Source: Paenibacillus durus
GTDB taxonomy: Bacteria; Bacillota; Bacilli; Paenibacillales; Paenibacillaceae
DNA length: 64,000 nt
Direction: 5' to 3'
Assembly (NCBI RefSeq): GCF_000756615.1
Contig: NZ_CP009288.1
Span: forward strand, 1,054,001 to 1,118,000
Shown: positions 24,578 through 32,925 of the stretch, in pieces
Layout: every line of letters begins with the position of its first letter
Position numbering within the stretch: the first letter of the stretch is position 1
The notes under the pieces: model-generated
What the model saw: only the letters and a program-made list of their open reading frames with translations
What the model was told of the DNA's origin: nothing
The model's database searches: none
Translations under genes and position numbers: made by a program

Positions 24578-26917
24578 ATGCTGCAATCGTTTTTGAGAAA
24601 AAAAAGGAGGTTAAGTCTAACCCTTTGCTTCATGCTTCTACTCACCCTGCTACCCGTTGCACCACCTGTATTGGCTGCCAATCTCTTGAGTGACGACTTC
24701 GAATCGTACTCCGGATTTCCTTCCGGTTCATGGTTAAGCGGCAACGGAAGCTGGAGCATCGTCACAGACGGAACCAAGGTAGCCAAGCAATCATCAACGG
24801 GCAACACGTTTATCGCAACAGCCGGTCAATCTTCCTGGACGGATTATACATACTCGGCTAAGGTCAAGGTCGGGGCGACGAATGTGCGCAACGGAATCGT
24901 CGGTCGTTATGTAGATAGCAACAACTACTATTTCTTGCTTCTCTACAACGGGAATGTGCTGTTGAACAAGAAGCAATCCGGCTCGACAAGCACACTCCAG
25001 CAGGCCGCTTTTACCGCGGATACTTCGACCTTCTATGAGCTAAAGCTGGAAATCAGCGGCACATCGGTGAAAGGCTATGTTGACGGCGTTCTGAAGGTGC
25101 AGGCGACGGACAGCGGTCTGACAGCCGGTAAAGTAGGACTTTACGCCAACGGAGCCGCTTCCTTTGACGACGTGCTGGTGACAGGCAGCGCCCCGGTCAG
25201 CGGCGATACGACCGCTCCGTCTGCGGTGTCCAATCTGGCGGCAAGCTCACCTGCTTCCTCGTCCGTAACGCTGACATGGACGGCTCCTGGCGATGACGGC
25301 ACATCCGGTACGGCAGCGTCCAATGACATTCGTTACAGCACGGCTGTAATTACCCCTTCGAACTTCAGCAGCGCTTCCCAGGCGGCAGGCGAACCTGTTC
25401 CCGCAGCAGCCGGAACAAGCCAATCCATGGTGGTAGGAGGATTGAAGCCTTCCACAACATACTATTTCGCAATGAGAATGACGGACGAAGCCAACAACGC
25501 ATCTGCCATCTCGAACGTGGCAAGTGCGGCGACTACATCGGGCAGCGGCGGCAGCGTGGTGAATGTTTCTACGTCCGAGGATCTGGACAGTGCCCTCTCC
25601 AGCGCAGCCCCCGGCACGACAATCATCCTTACGGACGGTACATACAAGAAGAGCGGGTCATTCGCCATTAGCGGCAAGAATGGCACGGCTGCCAATCCGA
25701 TCACAATTAAAGCGGCCAATCGTGATCAAGCAGTGATCAGCGGCGGCGCCAATATAACGGCGACCAAATCTTCCTATATTGTCATCGAAGGTCTGAAATT
25801 TACCAATACCGGAAACTCGGCAATCAAGCTCACGAGCTCCAACAATATTCGAATCACGCGCAACCATTTCCGTTTGACAGAGGACGGCAACTCCTTGAGA
25901 TGGCTCTATATCGGCGGCGCGAACAGCCATCACAATCGGATTGATCACAATCTGTTCGAGGATAAGCATGACCTTGGCAACTTCATTACGTTCGACGGTT
26001 CTGATACACAGGTGTCGCAGTATGATATCGTCGAGTATAACCACTTCCGCAATATCGGCCCGCGTGCGACAAATGAGATGGAAGCGATTCGCGTCGGATG
26101 GAGCAATATATCAATGTCGGACGGCTACATTACCCTGCAGTACAACCTGTTCGAAGACTGCGACGGAGATCCGGAGATCGTATCGTTTAAGAGTGGAAAG
26201 AACATCTTCCGTTACAATACGATTCGCAATTCGCAAGGCGTCGTTTCTTCGCGCCATGGCAATGGGAACAGCTTCTATGGCAACTTCTTTCTTGGCGACG
26301 GTTCAAAACCGGACCTTGGCGGCATCCGTATCTATGGTCAGGATCATAAGGTCTACAACAACTACTTCGAAGGTTTAACAGGCTCCGGATATGATGCAAC
26401 CATTGCCGTCGATGGCGGGGATGTTGACACAAGCGGGGCGCTCAACTCGCATTTTCGCGTGTATCGGGCAGAGATTGTCAATAACACGCTTGTGAATAAC
26501 GTGACAGGAATTGAGATTGGTAAGAACTACTCGCTTGCCCCGAAAGACAGCAAGATCGCCAACAATGTTATCACAGGCTCCAGCAAAAAGCTGATCAACG
26601 AGTACAAGATGCCGGATAATATGACATATGAAGGCAATATCGTTTATCCTACCGGCAGCGGGGCCGTAGGCATCACCGCTTCCGCTTCGCAGGCGGCAGT
26701 TGCGGACCCGCTCTTCACCACGGTGAACGGATTACAGAAGCTTTCAGCGTCCAGCCCTGCCATTAACGCGTCGTCCGGCAGCTATACTTATGTAACGGAT
26801 GACATGGACAGGCTGCCAAGAAGCGATGTGAATGATGTCGGCGCAGACGAATACTCGACCGCTTCTATTTTAAACGCGCCGCTGGTTTCGGAGGATGTGG
26901 GTATAAACGCTCCGTAA
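24578..26917 (+). CDS. Secreted PL6-family polysaccharide lyase with FN3 and lectin-like domain
   Basis: About 779 residues. A basic n-region (RKKRR) and hydrophobic core form a signal peptide cleaved near VLAA (residue 33). A concanavalin-like module (about 36-205: WTDYTYSAKVKVG, NYYFLLLYNG) is followed by a FN3 domain (about 212-320, APSAVSNLAA) and a right-handed beta-helix. NPITIKAANRDQAVISGG and NFFLGDGSKPDLGGIRIYG are typical of PL6 (alginate lyase/chondroitinase B). The catalytic Lys and Arg fit SFKSG and SSRHGN. It should depolymerise an acidic polysaccharide outside the cell; whether alginate or another is open. ATG 24578 is preferred: GAGGAG is nine bases away. Confidence 0.8.
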   Translation: MLQSFLRKKRRLSLTLCFMLLLTLLPVAPPVLAANLLSDDFESYSGFPSGSWLSGNGSWSIVTDGTKVAKQSSTGNTFIATAGQSSWTDYTYSAKVKVGATNVRNGIVGRYVDSNNYYFLLLYNGNVLLNKKQSGSTSTLQQAAFTADTSTFYELKLEISGTSVKGYVDGVLKVQATDSGLTAGKVGLYANGAASFDDVLVTGSAPVSGDTTAPSAVSNLAASSPASSSVTLTWTAPGDDGTSGTAASNDIRYSTAVITPSNFSSASQAAGEPVPAAAGTSQSMVVGGLKPSTTYYFAMRMTDEANNASAISNVASAATTSGSGGSVVNVSTSEDLDSALSSAAPGTTIILTDGTYKKSGSFAISGKNGTAANPITIKAANRDQAVISGGANITATKSSYIVIEGLKFTNTGNSAIKLTSSNNIRITRNHFRLTEDGNSLRWLYIGGANSHHNRIDHNLFEDKHDLGNFITFDGSDTQVSQYDIVEYNHFRNIGPRATNEMEAIRVGWSNISMSDGYITLQYNLFEDCDGDPEIVSFKSGKNIFRYNTIRNSQGVVSSRHGNGNSFYGNFFLGDGSKPDLGGIRIYGQDHKVYNNYFEGLTGSGYDATIAVDGGDVDTSGALNSHFRVYRAEIVNNTLVNNVTGIEIGKNYSLAPKDSKIANNVITGSSKKLINEYKMPDNMTYEGNIVYPTGSGAVGITASASQAAVADPLFTTVNGLQKLSASSPAINASSGSYTYVTDDMDRLPRSDVNDVGADEYSTASILNAPLVSEDVGINAP

Positions 26918-26952
26918 CCTCCTCGGCGAGTAAACATGAAATAAAGCAACAG

Positions 26953-27000
26953 TGACAAAAAGCAGATGTCTCAGCTTGGAGAGTCTGCTTTTGTCATTTG
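26953..27000 (+). terminator. Terminator of the PL6 gene
   Basis: TGACAAAAAGCAGA and TCTGCTTTTGTCA form a long stem (one bulge) around about 17 bases; the T run is inside the descending arm, so strength is uncertain. Confidence 0.6.
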
Positions 27001-27021
27001 TGCGGCTGTAAATGAATTATA

Positions 27022-27052
27022 TTGACTGTCACCCTGGGGGTAGGTTTAGAAT
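27022..27052 (+). promoter_or_regulatory. MerR-type promoter with 19-bp spacer
   Basis: TTGACT (27022-27027) and TAGAAT (27047-27052) are 19 bases apart instead of 17. The spacer contains the imperfect dyad ACCCTGGGGGTAGGT. The overlong spacer is the hallmark of promoters twisted into shape by MerR activators, and the gene just downstream is MerR-type. Confidence 0.7.
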
Positions 27053-27070
27053 TGTGCCTGAGGTGATCGC

Positions 27071-27961
27071 ATGCGAATTCATGAAATTTGCAAAGAATGT
27101 AACGTGACTAAAAAGGCAGTAGAATACTATGAAAAGCAAGGCCTGATTAAACCCCGGTATGACAGCAGCAACTATAGATCCTTTAATCATGACGACGTGA
27201 TCCTGATAAAAGAAATTGCCATGTTACGAAAGCTGAACATCAGCATTGCCGATATTAAAATCATTATTGCAAGTGATGACAGGCACGAAGCCTTATCCAA
27301 CTATAAAATGAAGAAAGAACTCCAGATGCAGCAAATGAGAGCGCAATATGACTGTTTGATTGATTTTTTGGAGAATGGCTATAACCTTGACCAGGCAATA
27401 GATACAGTTAGTCGTAGATTAGATAGTAATATGTTGATCAAAGACAGACTGCTTCAAGCTTTCCCTGGAACCTATGGAATGTACCTGTATGTGCATTTTG
27501 GCAGATTCCTGAATGAGAAGCTTAACAGTGATGAACAGAAATTAGCATACTACAAGATGGTTGAATTTCTTGACCATGTCAATGAAATGGAATTTCCGAG
27601 TGGGTTAGAGCAATTTCTAACAGAAGCCTTTGTATCAATGAGTGAAACGGATTTACAGCAGATTGATGACTCGATGAATAGGGCTGTCAAAGATTATAGT
27701 AATTTTATTGCTGAAAATAGGAAGAGCATTGAAGAATATTTAGCCTACCGGAATTCTGAAGAGTACAAATCAAGCTCTGTCTATAAAATGGAGCAACTGT
27801 TAATTGAATTCCAACAAAGCAGCGGATATTACGATGTTTTTATTCATAATTTACAAATTTTAAGCAGTTCCTATCGAAAATATCAAGAGCAGCTGAGGCA
27901 GGCAGATAAAGAGTTCCTTAACCAATACCCTGATGCGGAGAACAGGTTTGGAAACAAGTGA
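27071..27961 (+). CDS. MerR family transcriptional regulator
   Basis: 296 residues. The N-terminal winged HTH begins MRIHEICKECNVTKKAVEYY, then EKQGLIKPRYDSSNYRSF, typical of MerR. A helical linker (about 70-110) and a roughly 180-residue C-terminal effector domain of no recognised family follow. The long effector region sets it apart from metal-sensing MerR proteins and is more like drug-binding or unknown ligands. GAGGTG lies six bases before ATG. A 19-bp-spacer promoter sits immediately upstream, suggesting autoregulation. Terminator at 27993-28027. Confidence 0.87.
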   Translation: MRIHEICKECNVTKKAVEYYEKQGLIKPRYDSSNYRSFNHDDVILIKEIAMLRKLNISIADIKIIIASDDRHEALSNYKMKKELQMQQMRAQYDCLIDFLENGYNLDQAIDTVSRRLDSNMLIKDRLLQAFPGTYGMYLYVHFGRFLNEKLNSDEQKLAYYKMVEFLDHVNEMEFPSGLEQFLTEAFVSMSETDLQQIDDSMNRAVKDYSNFIAENRKSIEEYLAYRNSEEYKSSSVYKMEQLLIEFQQSSGYYDVFIHNLQILSSSYRKYQEQLRQADKEFLNQYPDAENRFGNK

Positions 27962-27992
27962 TGCTTTCTATCCGCCATTGGCCCGGGTTACG

Positions 27993-28027
27993 GCAGCAAA
28001 ACCTGAACAGGTATGCTGCTTTTTTTG
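27993..28027 (+). terminator. Terminator of the MerR gene
   Basis: GCAGCAAAACCTG and CAGGTATGCTGC form an interrupted stem with an AA loop, followed by seven T. Confidence 0.75.
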
Positions 28028-28130
28028 CTGCTCTTTTTAGACAAAGTGAATATCGCCCTATCCAGCATATGGTATAGTAATAATTAACGATTATGGATCT
28101 TAAGAACTGGGGGATTTTGGGGGGAGAAGG

Positions 28131-28325
28131 GTGTATTGTCATCAATGCGGGGCCAAGAACGCTCCGAAACACAAAGTATGCGCCAAGTGCGGGGCAAGAT
28201 TGCTGACGGCGGAAGAACGGCAGGTCCTGCTGGAAGTGGCTGCGGGGGCCGAGGCGATTCAGCAGCCGGTGACGGCGGCCTATCGGCGGGGGGGACAGGG
28301 ACCGTATACCAGACTTACCGGATGA
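28131..28325 (+). CDS. Small zinc-ribbon protein
   Basis: 64 residues from GTG 28131 with GGGGAGAAGG upstream. YCHQCG and VCAKCG supply two CxxC pairs 12 residues apart, a zinc ribbon. A helical LTAEERQVLLEVAAGAEAI segment follows. After a seven-G run at about 28289-28295 both other frames also look protein-like (one ends IPDLPDELFDRV, the other SYSIGYENGNLKILHG), so the true C-terminus is uncertain and a homopolymer frameshift is possible. Function unknown. Confidence 0.55.
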   Translation: MYCHQCGAKNAPKHKVCAKCGARLLTAEERQVLLEVAAGAEAIQQPVTAAYRRGGQGPYTRLTG

Positions 28326-28392
28326 GCTATTCGATAGGGTATGAGAACGGCAATCTGAAGATTTTGCATGGCAAGGGCAAGAAGGTGGATTA

Positions 28393-28445
28393 AAAAAGGG
28401 CCATAGCCCCGCTGTTTCAGGTGTGAACAGGCGGGCTATGGCTTT
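28393..28445. terminator. Bidirectional terminator
   Basis: GCCATAGCCC and GGGCTATGGC form a 10-bp perfect stem. Six A precede it (a T tract for the minus strand) and TTT follows. It lies between the zinc-ribbon gene and the end of alsD and can serve both. Confidence 0.75.
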
Positions 28446-28491
28446 AAGTGTTAGCATGGTCGGTATTGAAAGTTACATATTGCAACGGCTC

Positions 28492-29208
28492 TTAGTAAGA
28501 GCCTTCAGCAATCATAATGTCGCGCTCCAGGTCGGCTACGGATAAATCCTGCTTGAGATAAGCGTTATCCTGCGGGAGCGCAAGTTGAAAATCAGTGCAG
28601 GTGCAAATGGAAATTGTACCCTGTTCGAGCACGAAATCCATCACATGTCCTCCTCCGTCGCGTGCTTCATTGATAAAATGCAAATGATATCCGGCCACGG
28701 CGATCCCTTGTGCGAAAGCGGGAGTCCAGAAACCGGCGATGACGCCGTCCACATCGGCAAAATCAAATGACGGCTGGGACTTTGTAACCTCCACAAATGG
28801 CGGATACGGCTTATCCTGATGCGGGACGGTGCGGGTGTGAACCTCCCGGAAATGACCGTCGATTCGGATCGCATGGAACAGATTCGGGCTGGGAACCAGA
28901 TCGTCCAGCACCTTCTCCAGCTCTTGACGGGTTACCGCCCTATTCAGCGGGACGGTCTGCTGTTGTTCAAAAAAGGTCACGGAGGAGAACGGCGTACTTT
29001 CGTCGAGACTGACTTTTTGGGCGGTTCCGTCAGGGTATAAATGAAAGAATTCCCCGTCAAAGGCGATCATCTCGCCATCCAGCTGATGAAAGGTTCCGAT
29101 GCCGAAATCGCCGTGCTTTTTCAATTCTCCAAATGTGACTGTCCCATCATACAGACCGCTGAGCAGCGCAACCATGGTCGAGGCTTGATAGATGACGTGA
29201 CTATCCAT
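28492..29208 (-). CDS. alsD: Alpha-acetolactate decarboxylase
   Basis: 238 residues of the AlsD/BudA family, which converts (S)-2-acetolactate to (R)-acetoin and CO2 in the cytoplasm. The zinc ligands are visible as two His in GYHLHFINEARDGGGH and the third His at its end, with the catalytic Glu after LHFIN. VALLSGLYDGTVTFGELKKH is the conserved family opening. ATG with AAAAGGAGATG upstream. It follows alsS with 42 bases between, forming the alsSD acetoin operon. Shares a bidirectional terminator at 28393-28445. Confidence 0.95.
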   Translation of the reverse strand: MDSHVIYQASTMVALLSGLYDGTVTFGELKKHGDFGIGTFHQLDGEMIAFDGEFFHLYPDGTAQKVSLDESTPFSSVTFFEQQQTVPLNRAVTRQELEKVLDDLVPSPNLFHAIRIDGHFREVHTRTVPHQDKPYPPFVEVTKSQPSFDFADVDGVIAGFWTPAFAQGIAVAGYHLHFINEARDGGGHVMDFVLEQGTISICTCTDFQLALPQDNAYLKQDLSVADLERDIMIAEGSY

Positions 29209-29250
29209 TTATCCTCATCTCCTTTTTAGTGGATGATATACATAATAATA

Positions 29251-30948
29251 TCAGTTTGCCTTATCCGGCAGCAGCTTTTCCCCGAGCTTGCCGCTGTCTC
29301 TGTAGTCAATCGGGATCTCGACGACCACGGGACCTATTTGATCGAGAGCGCAGCGCAGCACTTCTTCCAGTTCCTCCGGCCGATTGACCCGTAAGCCTAC
29401 TGCGCCGAAGCTCTCGGCATATTGGACAATATCAATGCTGCCAAAGTCTACGCCCGAGGTTCTTCCGTATTTACCCATTTGCTGAAATGCGACCATATTA
29501 TAGGTGCCGTCGCTCCACACAATATGAACGAGCGGAAGCTTCAGGCGGACCGCCGTTTCCAGTTCCATCGAGGAGAACAGGAACCCGCCGTCCCCGGATA
29601 TGGAAATGACTTTCTCGCCTGGACGCACCAGCGCGGCGGCAATGGCCCAAGGCATAGCTACACCGAGGGTTTGCATGCCATTGCTGAAGAGCAACCGGCG
29701 GGGTTCATAGCAGCGGAAATAACGAGCCATCCAGATATAGTGTGAACCGACGTCACAGGTGACCGTCACCTGATCATCAATCAGCCTTCGCAAGGTGGAA
29801 ATAAAATCCAGCGGGTGAACCAGTTCGGAGTGGGAAGAGTAGACGTCATTTCCGTCCTGATCCAGCTTCTGGTGCAGCTCTTTCAGCACGGAGAGCGATT
29901 CGGGGGGGAATAGAAGGCCTTGTAAATGCGAAGCTAACGTTTCGACGGTTAAGACAATGTCGCCGATTAACTCGATTCGCGGCTGGTAATCCTGGTCAAA
30001 GTCCGCCTGCCGGTTATCCAGATGATACACTTCCCGGACGCCTTCACGATTCCAAAGACGAGCATCGTACTCGATCGGATCATAACCAATAGTCAGGACG
30101 ACATCGGCTTCTTTCAGCAGAAGATCGCCCGGCTGGTTGCTGAACAAACCGACTCTGCCCATAAAATGTTCTTCCAAATCACGTGAGATTACGCCGGCAG
30201 CCTGAAAAGTCTCAACAACCGGAATGTCGGTGCCGCGGATGAGATCCCGGATCGCCGAGGTCACTTCCGGCGAACTTGCTTTCATGCCGAGCAGAATAAC
30301 CGGGAGTTTGGCCTTTCGTATATTGGCGGCGACCGCTTCAACAAGGTCAGAGGGGGCCGGGCCAAGCTGAGGAGTGGTCAGAGGCCCAAAGTTGAAGGGT
30401 ACCGCTTTGTCGAGCAGCACATCCATCGGGAGGCTGACAAATGCCGCTCCCGGCTGGCCGGTGGAAGCCTCACGGAACGCATTCGTAATCGCTTCGGCGA
30501 CATTATTCGGATGTTCAACTTCCACACTGTATTTCGTGACTGGTTTAAATAAACCGGCATTATCCATGGATTGATGCGTATGTTTCAACCGGTCTGCCCG
30601 AGAGACGGCCCCTGCGAGCGCCACGACCGGGTCGCTTTCGGAGTTGGCCGTCACGAGTCCCGTAACCAGGTTGGAGGCGCCAGGACCGGAAGTTACCAGG
30701 CATACCCCCGGCTTTCCGGTTAAGCGGCCCACAGCTGCCGCCATAAATGCGGCGTTCTGCTCATGCCGGCAAACAATAAGCTCCGGACCCCGTTCCCGCA
30801 AAACATCAAATACAGAATCGATTTTGGCTCCGGGAATTCCGAAAATGTACGGAACCCCTTGCGATATCAAACTGTCAACAACCAGATTGGCACCCGTTGT
30901 CGTTGTGGCGATTGCTGAAGAGATATTAAAATTTGTTTCCGTAGTCAT
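29251..30948 (-). CDS. alsS: Catabolic acetolactate synthase
   Basis: 565 residues of the ThDP-dependent acetolactate synthases. The cofactor-activating Glu lies in VCRHEQNAAFMAAA, and the ThDP/Mg site in ISGDGGFLFSSMELETA. It condenses two pyruvates to acetolactate. Adjacent alsD and lack of a regulatory small subunit mark the catabolic, FAD-independent AlsS rather than the branched-chain biosynthetic enzyme. ATG at 30948 is chosen because AAGGAG is nine bases away; ATG 30957 abuts the site. Promoter elements at 31039-31066. No alsR gene lies adjacent, unlike Bacillus. Confidence 0.93.
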   Translation of the reverse strand: MTTETNFNISSAIATTTTGANLVVDSLISQGVPYIFGIPGAKIDSVFDVLRERGPELIVCRHEQNAAFMAAAVGRLTGKPGVCLVTSGPGASNLVTGLVTANSESDPVVALAGAVSRADRLKHTHQSMDNAGLFKPVTKYSVEVEHPNNVAEAITNAFREASTGQPGAAFVSLPMDVLLDKAVPFNFGPLTTPQLGPAPSDLVEAVAANIRKAKLPVILLGMKASSPEVTSAIRDLIRGTDIPVVETFQAAGVISRDLEEHFMGRVGLFSNQPGDLLLKEADVVLTIGYDPIEYDARLWNREGVREVYHLDNRQADFDQDYQPRIELIGDIVLTVETLASHLQGLLFPPESLSVLKELHQKLDQDGNDVYSSHSELVHPLDFISTLRRLIDDQVTVTCDVGSHYIWMARYFRCYEPRRLLFSNGMQTLGVAMPWAIAAALVRPGEKVISISGDGGFLFSSMELETAVRLKLPLVHIVWSDGTYNMVAFQQMGKYGRTSGVDFGSIDIVQYAESFGAVGLRVNRPEELEEVLRCALDQIGPVVVEIPIDYRDSGKLGEKLLPDKAN

Positions 30949-31038
30949 CCTATCCATCTCCTTGTCTCTGAAATCTCTGAAAATTCATTTCATTTTCTTT
31001 ATTTCCATGTATATACAGAAAGTGCAATGCCAACACCT

Positions 31039-31066
31039 ATTATATTCCCATAAAAAGTAAAATCAA
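31039..31066 (-). promoter_or_regulatory. Promoter of alsSD
   Basis: Read on the minus strand: TTGATT (31066-31061) and TATAAT (31044-31039) with 16 bases between. Confidence 0.65.
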
Positions 31067-31146
31067 GAGGAAAAATTCAAATGCACCTTATCGCCTATGT
31101 CTGTGGTATAGTGAAAGCATGAGTCACAGGACAAAGGGGGCTTAGT

Positions 31147-32568
31147 ATGACTATTGCAACAACGATGATTATCCGGCTGGATATCGAGAAATCGGTCGCT
31201 TCTTTCGGAGATGTTGCTTCCGGCATTGCCGTAGCGGGCGGGGATATTGTCGCCATAGACGTTATCCGCGCGGGCAGGGAGATAACGACCCGGGATATTA
31301 CGGTGAATGTGCTGGACGCCGGCAATGAGGATATTATCCGCGTATTGTCGGATATGCCGGGAATTAAAGTGGTCAATGTATCCGACCGGACGTTCCTGGC
31401 CCATCTTGGCGGCAAAATCGAGGTTATCCCGAAGATGCCGATCAAAAACCGCGAGGATTTATCCCAGGTCTACACGCCCGGGGTGGCGCGTGTAAGTATG
31501 GCTATCGCGGAAGATAATTCGAAAGCGTATACATTAACGATGAAACGCAATACGGTTGCGGTTGTTACCGATGGGACAGCTGTGCTGGGCCTGGGGGACA
31601 TCGGACCGGAAGCCGCCATGCCGGTAATGGAAGGCAAAGCGATGCTGTTCAAGCAGTTGGCCGGAATCGACGCTTTCCCGCTGTGTCTCGATACGAAAGA
31701 TCCGGATGAGATCATTAGAATCGTCAAGGCGGTCTCGCCCGGCTTTGGCGGCATTAATCTGGAGGATATCTCCTCGCCGCGCTGCTTCGACATCGAACGG
31801 AAGCTTGCGGAGGAGCTTGATATTCCCGTATTCCATGACGATCAGCACGGTACGGCGGTCGTTGCTTTGGCAGGATTATTGAATGCGCTTACAGTTGTTG
31901 GCAAGACACTGAAGACGGCCAAAATCGTCGTCGCCGGCATCGGCGCGGCGGGAGTTTCCATCTGCAATCTGCTGCTGGCTGCAGGCGCCGGGCATGTGTG
32001 CGCGGTTGACAAGGAAGGTATTCTTTGCAAGGGTGTGCCCTACACCAACGAGGAATGGCGGAAGCTTGCCTTCTCTACCAATCCCGAGGGTATTCAGGGG
32101 CTGCTGGGAGAAGCGGTAAAGGGGGCGGATGTGTTCATTGGAGTTGCCGGAGGCGGTATCCTGAACGTCGAGCATGTCCAAAGTATGGCTCAGGACAGCA
32201 TCGTCTTCGCGATGGCGAATCCCATTCCGGAAATCCAGCCGGAGCTGGCAGAGCCGCATGTGCGTGTACTGGCGACGGGCAGAAGCGATTATCCGAACCA
32301 GATCAATAATGTGCTGTGCTTTCCCGGCTTGTTCCGGGGGGCTCTCGACTGCAGGGCCAGAACCGTCAATCTGGAGATGAAGCTGGCGGCGGCCCATGCG
32401 ATCGCGGCGGTGGTTCAGCCGGATGAAATCAACGAGCTGTACATTATCCCGAGTATTTTCAATGAGAAAGTGGTAGAGCACGTGCGAGGCGCGGTTATCG
32501 AGGCGGCGATCCGAACCGGCTCGGCGCGCAGAATACCTCCGGATTTTACGGGGTGGCAGGAGAAATGA
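31147..32568 (+). CDS. NAD(P)-dependent malic enzyme with N-terminal ACT domain
   Basis: 473 residues. An ACT-like regulatory domain (about 6-85, MIIRLDIEKSVASFGDVASG and VVNVSDRTFLAHLGGKIEV) precedes the malic enzyme proper. YTPGVARVS carries the catalytic Tyr, DGTAVLGLGDIGPEAAMPVM the Lys-facing site, FHDDQHGTAVV the metal site, and VVAGIGAAGVSICNLLL the NAD(P)-binding fold. It decarboxylates malate to pyruvate, which would feed the divergent alsSD operon. AAAGGGGG lies six bases before the ATG. Cofactor preference is not readable. Confidence 0.92.
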   Translation: MTIATTMIIRLDIEKSVASFGDVASGIAVAGGDIVAIDVIRAGREITTRDITVNVLDAGNEDIIRVLSDMPGIKVVNVSDRTFLAHLGGKIEVIPKMPIKNREDLSQVYTPGVARVSMAIAEDNSKAYTLTMKRNTVAVVTDGTAVLGLGDIGPEAAMPVMEGKAMLFKQLAGIDAFPLCLDTKDPDEIIRIVKAVSPGFGGINLEDISSPRCFDIERKLAEELDIPVFHDDQHGTAVVALAGLLNALTVVGKTLKTAKIVVAGIGAAGVSICNLLLAAGAGHVCAVDKEGILCKGVPYTNEEWRKLAFSTNPEGIQGLLGEAVKGADVFIGVAGGGILNVEHVQSMAQDSIVFAMANPIPEIQPELAEPHVRVLATGRSDYPNQINNVLCFPGLFRGALDCRARTVNLEMKLAAAHAIAAVVQPDEINELYIIPSIFNEKVVEHVRGAVIEAAIRTGSARRIPPDFTGWQEK

Positions 32569-32653
32569 GGAACGGTCAGCTTTTTCATTTACAGAATTAA
32601 CCACAACGGGTACACTTAATGAAAATTGCTTACGCAAAGGAGATGAAGATCCC

Positions 32654-32857
32654 TTGCATCAACCAGGTGTATTTTATGGAGGAGGGTTTGTCCTTTTAAC
32701 TTTTGTTGGGTGGCTTATATCCATTGGATTGGGGATCTATGCGTTTGTTCTGTTCGTTAAACTTGCCCGCAGAGGAATCGAAGCCTTGGATTTGTATATA
32801 TACGCTAAAAACCGGGAGATACGCGATCGTTATGAATCCGTTAATCCGAGGGAATAA
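32654..32857 (+). CDS. Small membrane protein, unknown function
   Basis: 67 residues from TTG 32654, with AAAGGAG about 11 bases upstream. One strong membrane helix spans about 10-37 (GGFVLLTFVGWLISIGLGIY), followed by an amphipathic basic/acidic tail ending RDRYESVNPRE. It resembles small uncharacterised Firmicute membrane proteins. A GC-rich hairpin follows. Confidence 0.6.
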   Translation: MHQPGVFYGGGFVLLTFVGWLISIGLGIYAFVLFVKLARRGIEALDLYIYAKNREIRDRYESVNPRE

Positions 32858-32864
32858 CATGGAT

Positions 32865-32895
32865 AGCCCCGCCAGGCCTGATGCCTGACGGGGCT
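32865..32895. terminator. Hairpin between convergent genes
   Basis: AGCCCCGCCAGGC and GCCTGACGGGGCT make a very stable stem of about 13 bp. No real T tract follows on either side, so termination is probable but not certain. Confidence 0.5.
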
Positions 32896-32925
32896 GTTGG
32901 TTTAAGAATTGAAATCGACCGGACC

